Origin: Streptomyces venezuelae
Lineage (GTDB): Bacteria > Actinomycetota > Actinomycetes > Streptomycetales > Streptomycetaceae
Length of the DNA stretch: 64,000 bases
Reading direction: 5' to 3'
NCBI RefSeq assembly: GCF_008642375.1
Contig: NZ_CP029194.1
Span: 3,906,001 to 3,970,000 of the forward strand
This document shows positions 8,670-19,595 of this stretch, one piece after another. Within the stretch, counting starts at the first letter, position 1. Each line of letters opens with the position of its first letter. The notes beneath the pieces were generated by a model, which was given only the letters and a program-made list of their open reading frames with translations, searched no databases and was not told where the DNA came from. A program made the position numbers and the translations under genes.

Positions 8670-9392
8670 ATGACGACCTCACCGAACTCCCCGCACATCG
8701 CCGCCGACCTGGCCCCCACCGGCACCCTGCGCGCCTCGATCAACCTCGGGAACCCGGTCCTCGCGCAGGGCACGCCCGACGCCCCCTCGGGCATCACGGT
8801 CGACCTGGCCCGGGAGTTCGGGGCGCGGCTCGGCCTGCCCGTGGAGCTGCTCTGCTTCGACGCGGCGCGCAAGTCGTTCGAGGCGATGGCGGAGGGGCGC
8901 GCCGACCTCTGCTTCCTCGCCGTCGACCCGGCGCGCGAGAAGGAGGTCGCCTTCACCGCGCCGTACGTCGTCATCGAGGGCGTGTACGCGGTCCCGCGCG
9001 ACTCCGGCCTCACCACCGTCGAGGAGGTGGACGCCCCCGGCGTCCGGATCGGCGTCAAGCAGGGCTCGGCGTACGACCTGTTCCTCTCCCGCTCCCTCGC
9101 GCACGCGACGGTCGTACGCGGCGACGAGGGCGTCGACGTGTTCCGCGCCGAGGGCCTGGAGGCGGGCGCGGGCATCCGGCAGCCGATGACCGCGTACGCC
9201 GCCGCGCACCCGGACGTCCGGCTGATCGAAGGCCGCTTCATGGAGATCCGCCAAGCGGTCGGGACGACCGTCGGCCGCCGCCCCGAGACGATCGCGTTCC
9301 TCCGCGAGACGATCGAGACCCTGAAGACGAACGGCTTCGTCACCGCCTCCCTCCACCGCGCGGGCCAGGACCCGGCACTCGTGGCCCCGTAG
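8670..9392 (+). CDS. Solute-binding-protein-like domain lacking a signal peptide
   Basis: The 240 residues form a family 3 periplasmic-binding-protein fold. Recognisable pieces are GTLRASINLGNP, APSGITVDLAREFGARLGLPVELLCFDAARKSFEAMAEGRADLCFLAVDP, and the hinge segment VRIGVKQGSAYDLFL. There is no signal peptide or lipobox; the protein starts MTTSPNSPHIAADLAPTG. It therefore should stay in the cytoplasm, unlike normal ABC-transporter receptors. It lies 4 bases after the aldo/keto reductase gene. It may be a cytoplasmic ligand-binding protein or a cyclohexadienyl-dehydratase-like enzyme, which shares this fold. The function is not assigned. Confidence 0.78.
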   Translation: MTTSPNSPHIAADLAPTGTLRASINLGNPVLAQGTPDAPSGITVDLAREFGARLGLPVELLCFDAARKSFEAMAEGRADLCFLAVDPAREKEVAFTAPYVVIEGVYAVPRDSGLTTVEEVDAPGVRIGVKQGSAYDLFLSRSLAHATVVRGDEGVDVFRAEGLEAGAGIRQPMTAYAAAHPDVRLIEGRFMEIRQAVGTTVGRRPETIAFLRETIETLKTNGFVTASLHRAGQDPALVAP

Positions 9393-9401
9393 GCAAGCGG
9401 A

Positions 9402-9439
9402 AGGGCCCGGCCGCAGGACTTCCCTGCCGGCCGGGCCCT
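9402..9439. terminator. Bidirectional stem-loop terminator
   Basis: The arms AGGGCCCGGCCG (9402-9413) and CGGCCGGGCCCT (9428-9439) are perfectly complementary. The hairpin lies between the convergent solute-binding-protein gene and the large VCBS gene. Confidence 0.75.
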
Positions 9440-9458
9440 CCTCGGGCACGCGCGCGTA

Positions 9459-12400
9459 CTAGTACAGCCCCTTGAAGCCGCTCCAGCCGCTGGTTCCGAT
9501 CACCGTCCGGGCGGCGTAGAGCCCGGTCCCGGTGCCCTTGTAGCCGTACAACTTGCCCGCGCCGTCACGTGCGACGAGATCCGCACGGCCGTCGCCGGAC
9601 AGGTCGCCGACGCCGACCAGGGACGTGTACCCGCCCCAGCCGCCACCGACCTTGACCCGCGGCGCCACACCGCCGGCCGCCGTGCCGTAGTACCGCCACA
9701 GCACGCCCGCCGCGTCGATGCCGAGCAGGTCGCCGCGCCCGTCGCCGTCGAGGTCACCGGCGCCGACGAGCTTCTTGTACAGCTTCCAGTTGGTGCCGAT
9801 CCGGACCCGGGGCTTCACCCGGTGGTCGGCCGTGCCGCCGTAGAAGTACACGTCACCGGTGGCCGCCTGGCGCGCGACGAGATCGGCGAACCCGTCACCG
9901 TTCACGTCGCCCGGCGAGGTCAGCACGTCGTACTGCCCCCAGCCGGAACCGACCGAGGTGTACGGCGAGGAGGCGGACAGCACCTTGCCGCAGCCGGGCC
10001 TGTAGGCCCGCAGCTGGTCGCCCACGCGGACGTACACATCCGCACACCGGTCGCCGTTCAGATCACCCGTCGGCACGAACACAGACGAGGTCGCGAACTT
10101 GGTCCCCGTACCGGCGATCCGCGCCGACACCGCGCCCGTACCGGTCCCCCGGTACATCGACACGAGTCCGGCCGTGTCCATCACCAGCAGGTCACCGAAG
10201 CCGTCGTCCCCGGCGAGGTCCCGCCGCACGGCGGCTCCACCGGTCACGGACAGGGCTCCGGACTGGACGAGATCGGCGCCGTGGCCGTCGGCCGGCTTCA
10301 CCGTCAGGGTCCAGGTGTGCGCACCGTTCGCGACGAACTTCCCGGCCGCGTCCTTCCCGTCCCAGACGGGAGCGACGAGGCCACGGCCCTCACCGGTGAG
10401 GGTGCGGACGGTCGCGCCGGTCGCCTTGCGCTTGAGCGCGAGAGACCACTTGCCGGGCTTGGACAGGTTCCAACGCGGCTTCCAGGCAGCGGACTTCAGG
10501 TTCACCGATGCCGGCACCGCGGAGTCGACCGCCGCGAGGCGGCTGGTGGCTCCGCCGAGACCGACGACGTGGATCTTCTGCTGCGGGTCGATGAAGGCGA
10601 CGCCACCGCCGAAGCGGTCGATCGTCCATCCCTGGTTGTAGTTGGGCACGCCGAGCGCGACGACACCGACGGTGCGCACCACCGGCGTGCCGGAGCGGAC
10701 GTCGATCACGCTCAGCGGGTCGCCGTCGCTGCCGTTTTCCGTGTACGCGATGAAGCCGTCGCCGAGCTGCGGCCGGACGCGCGGGGTCTTGAAACGGACC
10801 GAGACCTTCTTCTCCCGGTCGTACACGACGGCGGACGTTTCGTCCTGGCACCGGGCGTAGATCCACTTGCCGACGACATCGAAGTCGAAGGTGCCGCAGT
10901 TCGTCCCGAGGTCCACCGTCGCGACGGTGGAACCGGTGCGCAGGTCGACCGCCGAGACGGTGTCGTTCGCCGTCGACGCCGTCCAGAGCCAGGTGCCCCA
11001 CAGGGACTGCATCGTGTCGCGGGAAACCGAGAGGACCTTGCCGGTATCGATGTCCGCGACGACCGAAACGGTCTCGTAGTTCTCACGGGCGAGGTAGTGC
11101 ACGTAGCGGCCCGAGGCACTGAAGAACCGGGTGGGGTCGAGCTTGCGCGTGGTGTTCAGCGTGATTTTGCGGGTGGTCGCGCCCGGCGCCGCCGTCGTCA
11201 CGTACATCGTCGGGACGCACCAGCCGCAAGGCGCCTCCCCGCGAGACGGTGGAAGGTCGTCCGCCCCGAGCATGACAAGGCGGCCATCCCCGGTGTCGGC
11301 CCAACGGGCACCGACGGTCCCCGGGCCGTAGGGCTCGGCGCACGGCGAGGCACCGGCGGAGGTCACGGCACAGCTCCAGACCGAGGCGGCCGTGCGCGGT
11401 TCGGTGAGCGACACGTCGTATCCCCGTAGGCTGCGGTAGCCGTCCTCGTGCTCGGTCGTGACCCGGCCGTTCGCCAGGGACAGCCCCGTCCGCCGGACCG
11501 GCTGGGGCGGGGTGCTCAGGACCTGAGCGGTAACCGGCGCTCCGGTGGCATCGGGAGTGACGCGCCGGACTCCCCAGTGGGTGGAGTCGGTGCCGCCCAC
11601 GAAGTAGAGAGTGCCGTCCGCGCCGGTCCTGACGTCGGAGTCCACGGCGGCGGAGACGCCCAGGTCGCGGGTCGTGCCGCTGGTGAGCGAGGTGGCCTTG
11701 AGCCGGCGGGGCGCGTACCGGTCGCCGTAGTGGCCGACGACCCAGTCGCCGAGGAGAGCGAGGCGGCCGTCACCGGAGCCGGCGTTCGGCAGCTTGACGG
11801 TGGCACCGGGGCCCGCGGGAGTGGCGCGGGGGACGACGAACGCCTCCGCCGTGCTGTACTCGCCGTAGACGGCGATGCGGTCGTCGCTGAGCGCGGCCTT
11901 CGGGTAGGCGGGAAGACCGGTCCCGGCCGGCAGCGGGACGAGCACCCCGGTGGCGAAGTCGACGAGCCCGGCGGCCTGACCGCCGGACGCCCGGGTGTAG
12001 TGGACGACGGCGCCGTCGGCGTCGAAGGCCAGGACCTCGGGGCGGCCGGTGATCCGCTCGGTCGTCGTGACGTCGACGTCCGCCGGTGCACCCTCGCCGA
12101 GGCCCGGCAGATGGAGCGTCACGGCACCTTCGGCATCGGCGCTGTAGCTGAGCAGCCGGTTCGTGCCGAAGGCACGCAGCCACGTGTGGCCCTCGGGACG
12201 CGTGCGGGTCAGGGTGGTGCCGGTGGTCCAGTCGTGGACCGTGGCTTCGACCGCGTCGCCGTGGTAGCCGACGCAGCCGAACCGGTCGCCGTGGAAGGCG
12301 ATCCTGTCGGTCGAGTCGCAGGCACTGCGGAAGGCGACCCGCCCGTCCGCGAGGCTCTGCCAGCGCAGGCCCTTGGCAGGGTCGGTGGTCTGCAGACCGG

Positions 12401-12569
12401 TGCCCGCGCCGAAGAGGGCCTGGGGCGGCGGGGTGACGCTCGGCGGTGCGGCGATCGTCACCTCGTACGGCGCGTTCGATGCCGCTGCGGCGGACGGCGC
12501 TACGGCCGCCAGGCCGGTGAAGCCGAGCGTGGCGCTCAGAGCGAGCGCGACGGCTCTTCGTACGGACAA
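9459..12569 (-). CDS. Large secreted VCBS/FG-GAP repeat protein
   Basis: This 1036-residue extracellular protein probably starts at TTG 12569, behind a GAGGGG ribosome binding site. That gives LSVRRAVALALSATLGFTGLA as signal peptide, cut after SAAAAS. The open frame extends 100 codons further up but with poor coding character. The N-terminal two thirds look like a beta-propeller-like repeat region. A FlgD-like Ig domain follows (KWSLALKRKATGATVRTL ... AHTWTLTVKPADG). The C-terminus has about five calcium-binding repeats with cores such as DLNGDRCADVY, DVNGDGFADLV, DLDGDGRGDLL and DLSGDGRADLV. It is a paralogue of the gene at 42014-44242. The role is unknown; surface binding or a structural role is likely. 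Confidence 0.85.
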   Translation of the reverse strand: MSVRRAVALALSATLGFTGLAAVAPSAAAASNAPYEVTIAAPPSVTPPPQALFGAGTGLQTTDPAKGLRWQSLADGRVAFRSACDSTDRIAFHGDRFGCVGYHGDAVEATVHDWTTGTTLTRTRPEGHTWLRAFGTNRLLSYSADAEGAVTLHLPGLGEGAPADVDVTTTERITGRPEVLAFDADGAVVHYTRASGGQAAGLVDFATGVLVPLPAGTGLPAYPKAALSDDRIAVYGEYSTAEAFVVPRATPAGPGATVKLPNAGSGDGRLALLGDWVVGHYGDRYAPRRLKATSLTSGTTRDLGVSAAVDSDVRTGADGTLYFVGGTDSTHWGVRRVTPDATGAPVTAQVLSTPPQPVRRTGLSLANGRVTTEHEDGYRSLRGYDVSLTEPRTAASVWSCAVTSAGASPCAEPYGPGTVGARWADTGDGRLVMLGADDLPPSRGEAPCGWCVPTMYVTTAAPGATTRKITLNTTRKLDPTRFFSASGRYVHYLARENYETVSVVADIDTGKVLSVSRDTMQSLWGTWLWTASTANDTVSAVDLRTGSTVATVDLGTNCGTFDFDVVGKWIYARCQDETSAVVYDREKKVSVRFKTPRVRPQLGDGFIAYTENGSDGDPLSVIDVRSGTPVVRTVGVVALGVPNYNQGWTIDRFGGGVAFIDPQQKIHVVGLGGATSRLAAVDSAVPASVNLKSAAWKPRWNLSKPGKWSLALKRKATGATVRTLTGEGRGLVAPVWDGKDAAGKFVANGAHTWTLTVKPADGHGADLVQSGALSVTGGAAVRRDLAGDDGFGDLLVMDTAGLVSMYRGTGTGAVSARIAGTGTKFATSSVFVPTGDLNGDRCADVYVRVGDQLRAYRPGCGKVLSASSPYTSVGSGWGQYDVLTSPGDVNGDGFADLVARQAATGDVYFYGGTADHRVKPRVRIGTNWKLYKKLVGAGDLDGDGRGDLLGIDAAGVLWRYYGTAAGGVAPRVKVGGGWGGYTSLVGVGDLSGDGRADLVARDGAGKLYGYKGTGTGLYAARTVIGTSGWSGFKGLY

Positions 12570-12950
12570 GTCCCTGTGTCCCCTCGTACGGATGTGAAGA
12601 CGGGTACGACACGGGAGGGTCGGCGCGACGGCAGAACATGCAGCACGGGCAGGACGGCAGGACGGAGCGGGCCGCTCGGCCGGGGCCGGCGGGACCCCCC
12701 CTGTCGGCAGTCGGATCGTACATTCACGCGGGACAGGAGTTCGGAAAGTTTCCTGGGGGCCACCCGCGAAGGCCTCTTCCCGGGCCTGGAGGCCGCCTCC
12801 CCGGGCCCGGACGGTACCCCCGCACCCCCGGGTCCGGGCACCGGGAGACGGGGCGCGTGCGACCCGCACAGCCGATCACTAGACCGCCTCTGACCTGGGC
12901 TTTTACCCTCCATTCCCCTACCCTGGAGATCGATTCGGAGGGGGATCCCG
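12570..12950. other. Divergent intergenic region
   Basis: These 381 bases separate the divergent starts of the VCBS gene and the methyltransferase gene. They should hold both promoters. Open frames here are only extensions of flanking genes or random high-GC frames. No convincing repeat or RNA is seen. A pyrimidine-rich stretch with CTTTTACCCTCC lies about 50 bases before the methyltransferase start. Confidence 0.5.
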
Positions 12951-13691
12951 ATGGACCTGAACAACCGTGACATCCGCACGGTCGAGGACGTCCTGCGCCT
13001 GCTCGACGGCCTCTTCGCGCCCGGTGCCGACCGGTGGACGGAAGGGGGCGCCGACTGGTGGGACGGCTTCTACGCGGACCGCGACAAGCCGGTGCCGTTC
13101 TTCGTCGCCAAGCCTGACGAGAACCTCGTCTCGTACGTCGAGCGAGGCCTGCTGCCGGCCGGCGGCAAGGCCCTCGACCTCGGCTGCGGGCCCGGGCGGA
13201 ACGCCCTGCACCTCGCGTCACTGGGCTTCGACGTGACCGCGGTCGACCTCTCGCCCACCGCCATCGCCTGGGCGGAGGAACGTGCCCGGGAGGCCGGCAC
13301 CGAGAATGTCAGGTTCGTGAACGGCGACGCCTTCGCCGTCGGCCTGGACGGCCCGTACGACCTCGTCTACGACTCCGGCTGCTTCCACCACCTGCCCCCG
13401 CACCGCCGCGTCAGCTACCTCGCGCTCCTCGACCGCGTCCTCGCCCCCGGCGGGCACTTCGCGCTCACCGCGTTCGCCGCCGGGGAGGGCGGCATGGGCT
13501 CGGAGCTGCCGGACGCCGAGTTCTACCGACGGGGCGGCCTGGAAGGCGGACTCGCCTACACCGACACGGAGTTGCGCACGCTCTTCGCCGACCTGACGGA
13601 GATCGACCTCCGCCGCATGCGCGACGAGCCCCCCACCTCCCCCACCTTCGGCGAGCCCTTCCTCTGGACGGCCCTCTTCCGCCTCACATAG
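12951..13691 (+). CDS. Class I SAM-dependent methyltransferase
   Basis: This 246-residue Rossmann-fold methyltransferase carries the SAM-binding motif I KALDLGCGPGRNALHLASLGF (about residues 74-94). The acidic motif II follows as VTAVDLSPTAIAWAEERA, then NGDAF and the post-motif DLVYDSGCFHHLPPHRR. The Cys/His-rich HHLPPHRR element resembles thiopurine or tellurite-type small-molecule methyltransferases. The start is ATG 12951, preceded by GGAGGGGGA. It overlaps the convergent SRPBCC gene by 8 bases. The substrate is unknown. Confidence 0.85.
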   Translation: MDLNNRDIRTVEDVLRLLDGLFAPGADRWTEGGADWWDGFYADRDKPVPFFVAKPDENLVSYVERGLLPAGGKALDLGCGPGRNALHLASLGFDVTAVDLSPTAIAWAEERAREAGTENVRFVNGDAFAVGLDGPYDLVYDSGCFHHLPPHRRVSYLALLDRVLAPGGHFALTAFAAGEGGMGSELPDAEFYRRGGLEGGLAYTDTELRTLFADLTEIDLRRMRDEPPTSPTFGEPFLWTALFRLT

Positions 13692-14154
13692 TCCGCAGGT
13701 GCTCCGCGAGGCGGTCGTACTGCTCCCGTACGCCCGCCTCCATGCCCGCCGCCAGCGCCTGGTCCCGGATCTCGTTCGAGGGCCACATCGAGGTGCTGGT
13801 CAGGGCCGTGCCGCCGTCCGGGGTCGCGTCGAAGGTGAGGGTGACGCGGACCGGGTCGGCGTCCGGCATCTGCTCGAAGACCTCCGTGTAGTCGAGCCGC
13901 TCCGCCGGGACGATCTCCTCGTACGTGCCGGAGAAGACGATCTCCTGGCCGTCCGGCGCGGTCTGGCCCCAGCGCCACGCGCCGCCCACCCGCAGGTCGA
14001 CGTCGACGACCGTCGTGGTCAGCGCCGAGACCCCGTACCACTCGCGTACGTGCTCGGGGCGCGTCCAGGCCTCCCACAGCCGGCCCGGCGGGGCGTCGAA
14101 GGTCCTGGTGATGACCAGTTCGCGATCGGCGGGTGTCGTCAGCAGGGTGACCAT
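13684..14154 (-). CDS. SRPBCC (AHSA1/CalC-type) domain protein
   Basis: The 156-residue protein is a full START-like/AHSA1 domain. The diagnostic opening is ELVITRTFDAPPGRLWEAWTRPEHVREWYGV. GGAWRWGQTAPDGQEIVFSGTYEEIVPAERLDYTE follows, and then the long C-terminal helix MEAGVREQYDRLAEHLRTM. Such proteins bind hydrophobic ligands or act with an ArsR regulator; no ArsR gene is next to this one. The ligand is unknown. It converges on the methyltransferase gene with an 8-base overlap. Confidence 0.88.
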   Translation of the reverse strand: MVTLLTTPADRELVITRTFDAPPGRLWEAWTRPEHVREWYGVSALTTTVVDVDLRVGGAWRWGQTAPDGQEIVFSGTYEEIVPAERLDYTEVFEQMPDADPVRVTLTFDATPDGGTALTSTSMWPSNEIRDQALAAGMEAGVREQYDRLAEHLRTM

Positions 14155-14329
14155 GGCCTCGGCCTTTCCACCGTGTCCTTGCGGTCCCTTCCAGGATCAC
14201 TCGGGGACGCCCGTCCAGCCACTCCCGTAAAGGGAGTGAACACGTTCAACAGGTGAGCGCTAAAGTTCTGCCACGCGGCCGCCCCCGATCACGGGCGACG
14301 CCGCCATCTCAGACCTGTGGGGGGTCCCT

Positions 14330-15997
14330 TTGCCGCGCTCAACGCGCAGGCTTCCGCACGCCCTTGCGCGTGCCGCAGCCGTCTTCGCTCTCTCGGCGGG
14401 CGTCACCGTGCCCGCCGTCGTCCACGCCCCGGCCGCGTACGCGGACTGGACGGGCGCGTCCGGCATGACGCGGGACGACGGGCGCTACCGCCTGTACATG
14501 CCGACGAACGCACTGTGGATCAAGGTCAGCGTCCTTGCCTCCACCGCCCCGGGCGCCGCCGTCCTCGCCTCCACGGAGGCGCTCGCGGTCACTGCGGACT
14601 CGTACGCCTGGGAGACCGACACTCCCTTCACGCTCCCGGAAGGCACCGCCTTCGGCGACTACCCGGTACGGGTCGACTACCGACTGCCCGGCGAGACCAC
14701 GAAGACGTGGACGGGCGGCACCTACGCGTTCCGACCGCACATCGGTGTCTCCGAGCTGTCCTGGAACCGCGCCACCACCAGCTACGACCAGCGCCAGGCC
14801 GTTCTCTCCGGGAAGACGACGCTCTGGAACCCGGCCACCGGCGCCCGAACCGCCGCGCCCCAGGGCACGAAGGTGGCGCTCAAGCTCAGCACGTACGCCA
14901 CCCAGACCTACGGCACCGTCACCGCCACGGCCACCACCCGCGCGGACGGCACCTTCTCGCTGCCTGTCACCCCGAACGGCTCGGTACAGGGCGGCACCGC
15001 GACCGTGGTCACCGCCGGCACCGTCAACGACCCGGACGCCGAAACCTACGTCCCTGCCCTGGGCGTCGACCCGCTCGTCTACCGGATCAGCGCCGACGTG
15101 AACAAGTACCGCGTGCTCGCCGGTACGAACGTGCAGGTCACCGGGCATGTGGAGCGGTACACCCCGAACGGCTGGAAGCCCTTCGCGGGTGCCCCCGTCG
15201 TCGGCACCGGCACGGAGCCGGGCTACAACGACGCGACCGCGGTGAACGTCCTGGGCGGCGCCACCTCCTCCGCGACCGGCACCTTCTCCTTCGGCGCGAA
15301 GGCCCAGTACAGCACCGACTTCGTGTACACCTCGCTGCGGCCCTCGGCGTACATCCAGAACTCCCGGGCGTTCGACCGGAGCGACATCATCGTCCCGCAG
15401 CAGTTCTCGTTCAACCCGTACACGATCACCCTGGACGAGCACGGGACGGTCACCGCCACGGGCGGGTTCAACGGCTACTGCACCGTCACGCAGCCCGTGC
15501 AGCTCCAGGCCTCCCTGGACAACGGCCGTACCTGGCGCGTCCTCCGCTCCGGGACGAACGGCACGTACTGCGACTACAAGCTCACCGCGCAGGGCTACGA
15601 GAGCGCCCTCTACCGCGTCTACCACCCGGAGACGAACCAGTTCGTCGCCAAGGCCGGTACGTCCCTGAAGCGGGCCCGCACCTACACCCGCTTCTCCGCC
15701 TTCTCCATCAGCCCCACCCGACCCACCGTGAACGGCAAGATGACCGTCTCCGGGACCGTCCAGCGCAAGGTGTCCGGCGTCTGGAAGCCGCTCGCCGGCG
15801 CCAAGCTGACCCTGGTCTTCAAGCCCAAGGGCGAGAACCAGTGGTACTGGGTGACCAAGAGCATCACCACCAACAGCAGCGGCGGCTTCAGCTACCGCGC
15901 CACCGCGTACAAGGACGGCTCCTGGGCCCTGCTCCTCAACACCACGGGAAGCTACTTCTACAGCGAGACGAATGCGAAGTACATCGATGCGCGCTGA
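14330..15997 (+). CDS. Secreted beta-rich protein of unknown function
   Basis: This 555-residue protein starts at TTG 14330, behind a GGGGG tract (14319-14324). It has a Sec signal peptide (RRLPHALARAAAVFALSAGVTVPAVV, cut near AAYADW). The mature part is rich in Thr, Tyr and Gly. It seems to hold several Ig-like beta domains, with similar short phrases such as KVSGVWKPLAGAKLTLVFKPKG and HVERYTPNGWKPFAGAPVV. No catalytic motif is recognised. The stop overlaps the start of the next gene, another secreted protein of the same style, so the two are translationally coupled and may form a complex or cell-surface layer. Confidence 0.8.
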   Translation: MPRSTRRLPHALARAAAVFALSAGVTVPAVVHAPAAYADWTGASGMTRDDGRYRLYMPTNALWIKVSVLASTAPGAAVLASTEALAVTADSYAWETDTPFTLPEGTAFGDYPVRVDYRLPGETTKTWTGGTYAFRPHIGVSELSWNRATTSYDQRQAVLSGKTTLWNPATGARTAAPQGTKVALKLSTYATQTYGTVTATATTRADGTFSLPVTPNGSVQGGTATVVTAGTVNDPDAETYVPALGVDPLVYRISADVNKYRVLAGTNVQVTGHVERYTPNGWKPFAGAPVVGTGTEPGYNDATAVNVLGGATSSATGTFSFGAKAQYSTDFVYTSLRPSAYIQNSRAFDRSDIIVPQQFSFNPYTITLDEHGTVTATGGFNGYCTVTQPVQLQASLDNGRTWRVLRSGTNGTYCDYKLTAQGYESALYRVYHPETNQFVAKAGTSLKRARTYTRFSAFSISPTRPTVNGKMTVSGTVQRKVSGVWKPLAGAKLTLVFKPKGENQWYWVTKSITTNSSGGFSYRATAYKDGSWALLLNTTGSYFYSETNAKYIDAR

Positions 15998-17681
15998 CCT
16001 CCGCCGTTCCCTGGCAGCGACCGTCACCACGGTCGCCCTCGCCGCGACGACCCTGGCCGTCACGGCCGCGCCCGCCACGGCGGCCGACCCGCTCGTCGGC
16101 ATCGGCCGGGCCGTCACCGACGACGCCCAGCGCGGCCTCTTCCAGGTGACCGCCTGGACCGACGCCCGGCAGGCGAAGATCACCCGCGTCTCGGCCAAGA
16201 TCCGGCAGGGCGACACCGTCCTAGTCGACATCCCGACGCTTCCCGTGGTGCCCGACCCCTGGGACCCGACGGTCGCCCACCTCTTCCGGCTGCCGGACAC
16301 CGCCAAGCTGAAGCTCGTCGAGGACGGCGGCCGCATCCCGGCCCTCGGCACGTACGCCATCGACGTCACCGCCACCGACTCCCTCGGCAACAAGCAGACC
16401 CGGACCGACGCCGGACAGCTCGACTTCCGGCTCCGCCCGGAACTCACCTTCGCCGCGGGCAAGCCCACCTACGCCGACCGCAACGTCCGCCCCTCGGGAA
16501 CCCTCGTCGGCATCCAGCCCGGCTCCGGGGACCGCGTGCCGCTGGCCGGCGAGTCCGTCTCGATCACGCGGCTCACCCCGGTGCGGGGCGACGCGCGGCA
16601 GGCGGTCACCGACGCGGCAGGCCGGTTCGTCTCGGAGCCGTACCCGATGCCCGGGGCGGACATCGACGCCGGGAGCAACTTCCAGGCACTGTTCACGGGT
16701 GACTCCGCCACGGTCCACGGCACCGCGGAGCAGCAGCATCAGGTCTTCGAGTGGGTGCCGCGCAAGGTGGCCGTCACCGCCACCGCCGACAAGAAGCGGG
16801 CGCTCGACGGCCAGACCGTCACCATCAGCGGCCGGATGACCGACCCGGCGGCGGCGAACGCGCCGGTCGCGAACCACCCGGTCCGCGTGCGGGTCGTCGG
16901 CCCCTACGGAATCGACAAGCCCGCGACCGTACTCACGCGTGCGGACGGCCGGTTCACCGCGCGCCTCGTCGCCGCCGCGGGCCAGTACACGGGCGGATGG
17001 ACGGTCGACTCCCCCGACCGGTACCTGAGCTTCCAGGAGATCAAGGGCCCGCTCGCCATCCCCCTGGACTCCCGCACCGACCTCACCTCCTGGCAGCTCT
17101 CCGCCGACGGCCGGGTCAAGGTCTCGGGCACCTTCCGCGCCCGCTACGAGACGGACCCGAACTTCCCGACGCCCCAGTTCGTCCGGCTGGAGCAGCTCGT
17201 CGACGGCGGCTGGAAGGCGATCGCCTGGGCGAGCGTGAACTCGGCCTACTACAACGAGTTCACGCTCTCGGCGGCGAGCCGGGGCGGCTACTTCCGCGTC
17301 CGGCACCTCACCACCGACCAGTTCGCCGAGTCCCGCACCGGCACGCTGCGGCTCACCCGCCTCGACACCCGGATCGTGTCCCTGAACGCCGGCCCCGAGC
17401 CGGTCGCCAAGGGCGGGTACGTGACGGTCACCGGCGGGCTCCAGCACTACGCGGACTGGAACTGGCGCGCGTACGCCAACGCCCCCGTCGTCCTGCAGTT
17501 CCAGCCGCGGGGCTCCACGGCCTGGAAGCAGATGGCGACCGGCCGGTCGAACGCGAGCGGCAACGTCTCCCTGAAGGCGAAGGTCACCGGGGACGGCACC
17601 TGGCGCATCCGCCACTACGGCGACAGCAAGCACTTCGACACCCCGGCCTCGGCCGGCGGTGACTACGTCGACATGCGCTGA
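15987..17681 (+). CDS. Secreted beta-rich protein, partner of the preceding gene
   Basis: This 564-residue protein starts at ATG 15987, 11 bases inside the preceding gene, and so is translationally coupled to it. An earlier ATG (15972) would lengthen the overlap without improving the signal peptide. The signal peptide is RADLRRSLAATVTTVALAATTLAVTAAPATAAD. The mature chain seems to contain four or more Ig-like domains. KVAVTATADKKRALDGQTVTISGRM and the closing block (YADWNWRAYANAPVVLQFQPRGS ... DGTWRIRHYGD) match the style of the first protein's C-terminus. This suggests the pair arose by duplication. No enzymatic motif is visible. A stem-loop terminator follows. Confidence 0.8.
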   Translation: MRADLRRSLAATVTTVALAATTLAVTAAPATAADPLVGIGRAVTDDAQRGLFQVTAWTDARQAKITRVSAKIRQGDTVLVDIPTLPVVPDPWDPTVAHLFRLPDTAKLKLVEDGGRIPALGTYAIDVTATDSLGNKQTRTDAGQLDFRLRPELTFAAGKPTYADRNVRPSGTLVGIQPGSGDRVPLAGESVSITRLTPVRGDARQAVTDAAGRFVSEPYPMPGADIDAGSNFQALFTGDSATVHGTAEQQHQVFEWVPRKVAVTATADKKRALDGQTVTISGRMTDPAAANAPVANHPVRVRVVGPYGIDKPATVLTRADGRFTARLVAAAGQYTGGWTVDSPDRYLSFQEIKGPLAIPLDSRTDLTSWQLSADGRVKVSGTFRARYETDPNFPTPQFVRLEQLVDGGWKAIAWASVNSAYYNEFTLSAASRGGYFRVRHLTTDQFAESRTGTLRLTRLDTRIVSLNAGPEPVAKGGYVTVTGGLQHYADWNWRAYANAPVVLQFQPRGSTAWKQMATGRSNASGNVSLKAKVTGDGTWRIRHYGDSKHFDTPASAGGDYVDMR

Positions 17682-17700
17682 CCGCGGCACACCACAACGC

Positions 17701-17740
17701 CCGAGGGCGGCACCCCCCGGCTGGGGAGTGCCGCCCTCGG
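17701..17740. terminator. Bidirectional stem-loop terminator
   Basis: The arms CCGAGGGCGGCAC (17701-17713) and GTGCCGCCCTCGG (17728-17740) pair perfectly with a 14-base loop. It lies between the convergent secreted-protein gene and groEL2. Confidence 0.8.
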
Positions 17741-17774
17741 TCGCGTTCAGCGATGAACCACCGATCCCGGAGGA

Positions 17775-19403
<1,629 letters not shown>

Positions 19404-19533
19404 GTGAAGTGGTCCTCCCGGACATGGGGTGGATAACGCTCCAGGACCGCGCCGATGCCCGCGACGGACGGCCTGCGAGCCCGGCGGTTCCTTGCCCCAC
19501 CTGGCCGCGGGCCTCATCTGCCCGATCCTCGTA

Positions 19534-19560
19534 GTAGCACTCTCACCTTCAGAGTGCTAA
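19534..19560 (-). promoter_or_regulatory. CIRCE element, proximal copy (HrcA operator)
   Basis: Reading the plus strand, GTAGCACTC (19534-19542) and GAGTGCTAA (19552-19560) flank a 9-base spacer. This matches the CIRCE consensus TTAGCACTC-N9-GAGTGCTAA except for the first two bases. It lies in the 5' untranslated region of groEL2. Confidence 0.93.
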
Positions 19561-19566
19561 CGCCAA

Positions 19567-19595
19567 TGATTAGCACTCGCCCTAGGAGAGTGCAA
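19567..19595 (-). promoter_or_regulatory. Vegetative-type promoter of groEL2
   Basis: On the minus strand TTGCAC (19590-19595) and TAATCA (19567-19572) are separated by 17 bases, a plausible -35/-10 pair for the housekeeping sigma factor. The distal CIRCE element lies right across it, so HrcA would block RNA polymerase directly. Confidence 0.6.
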
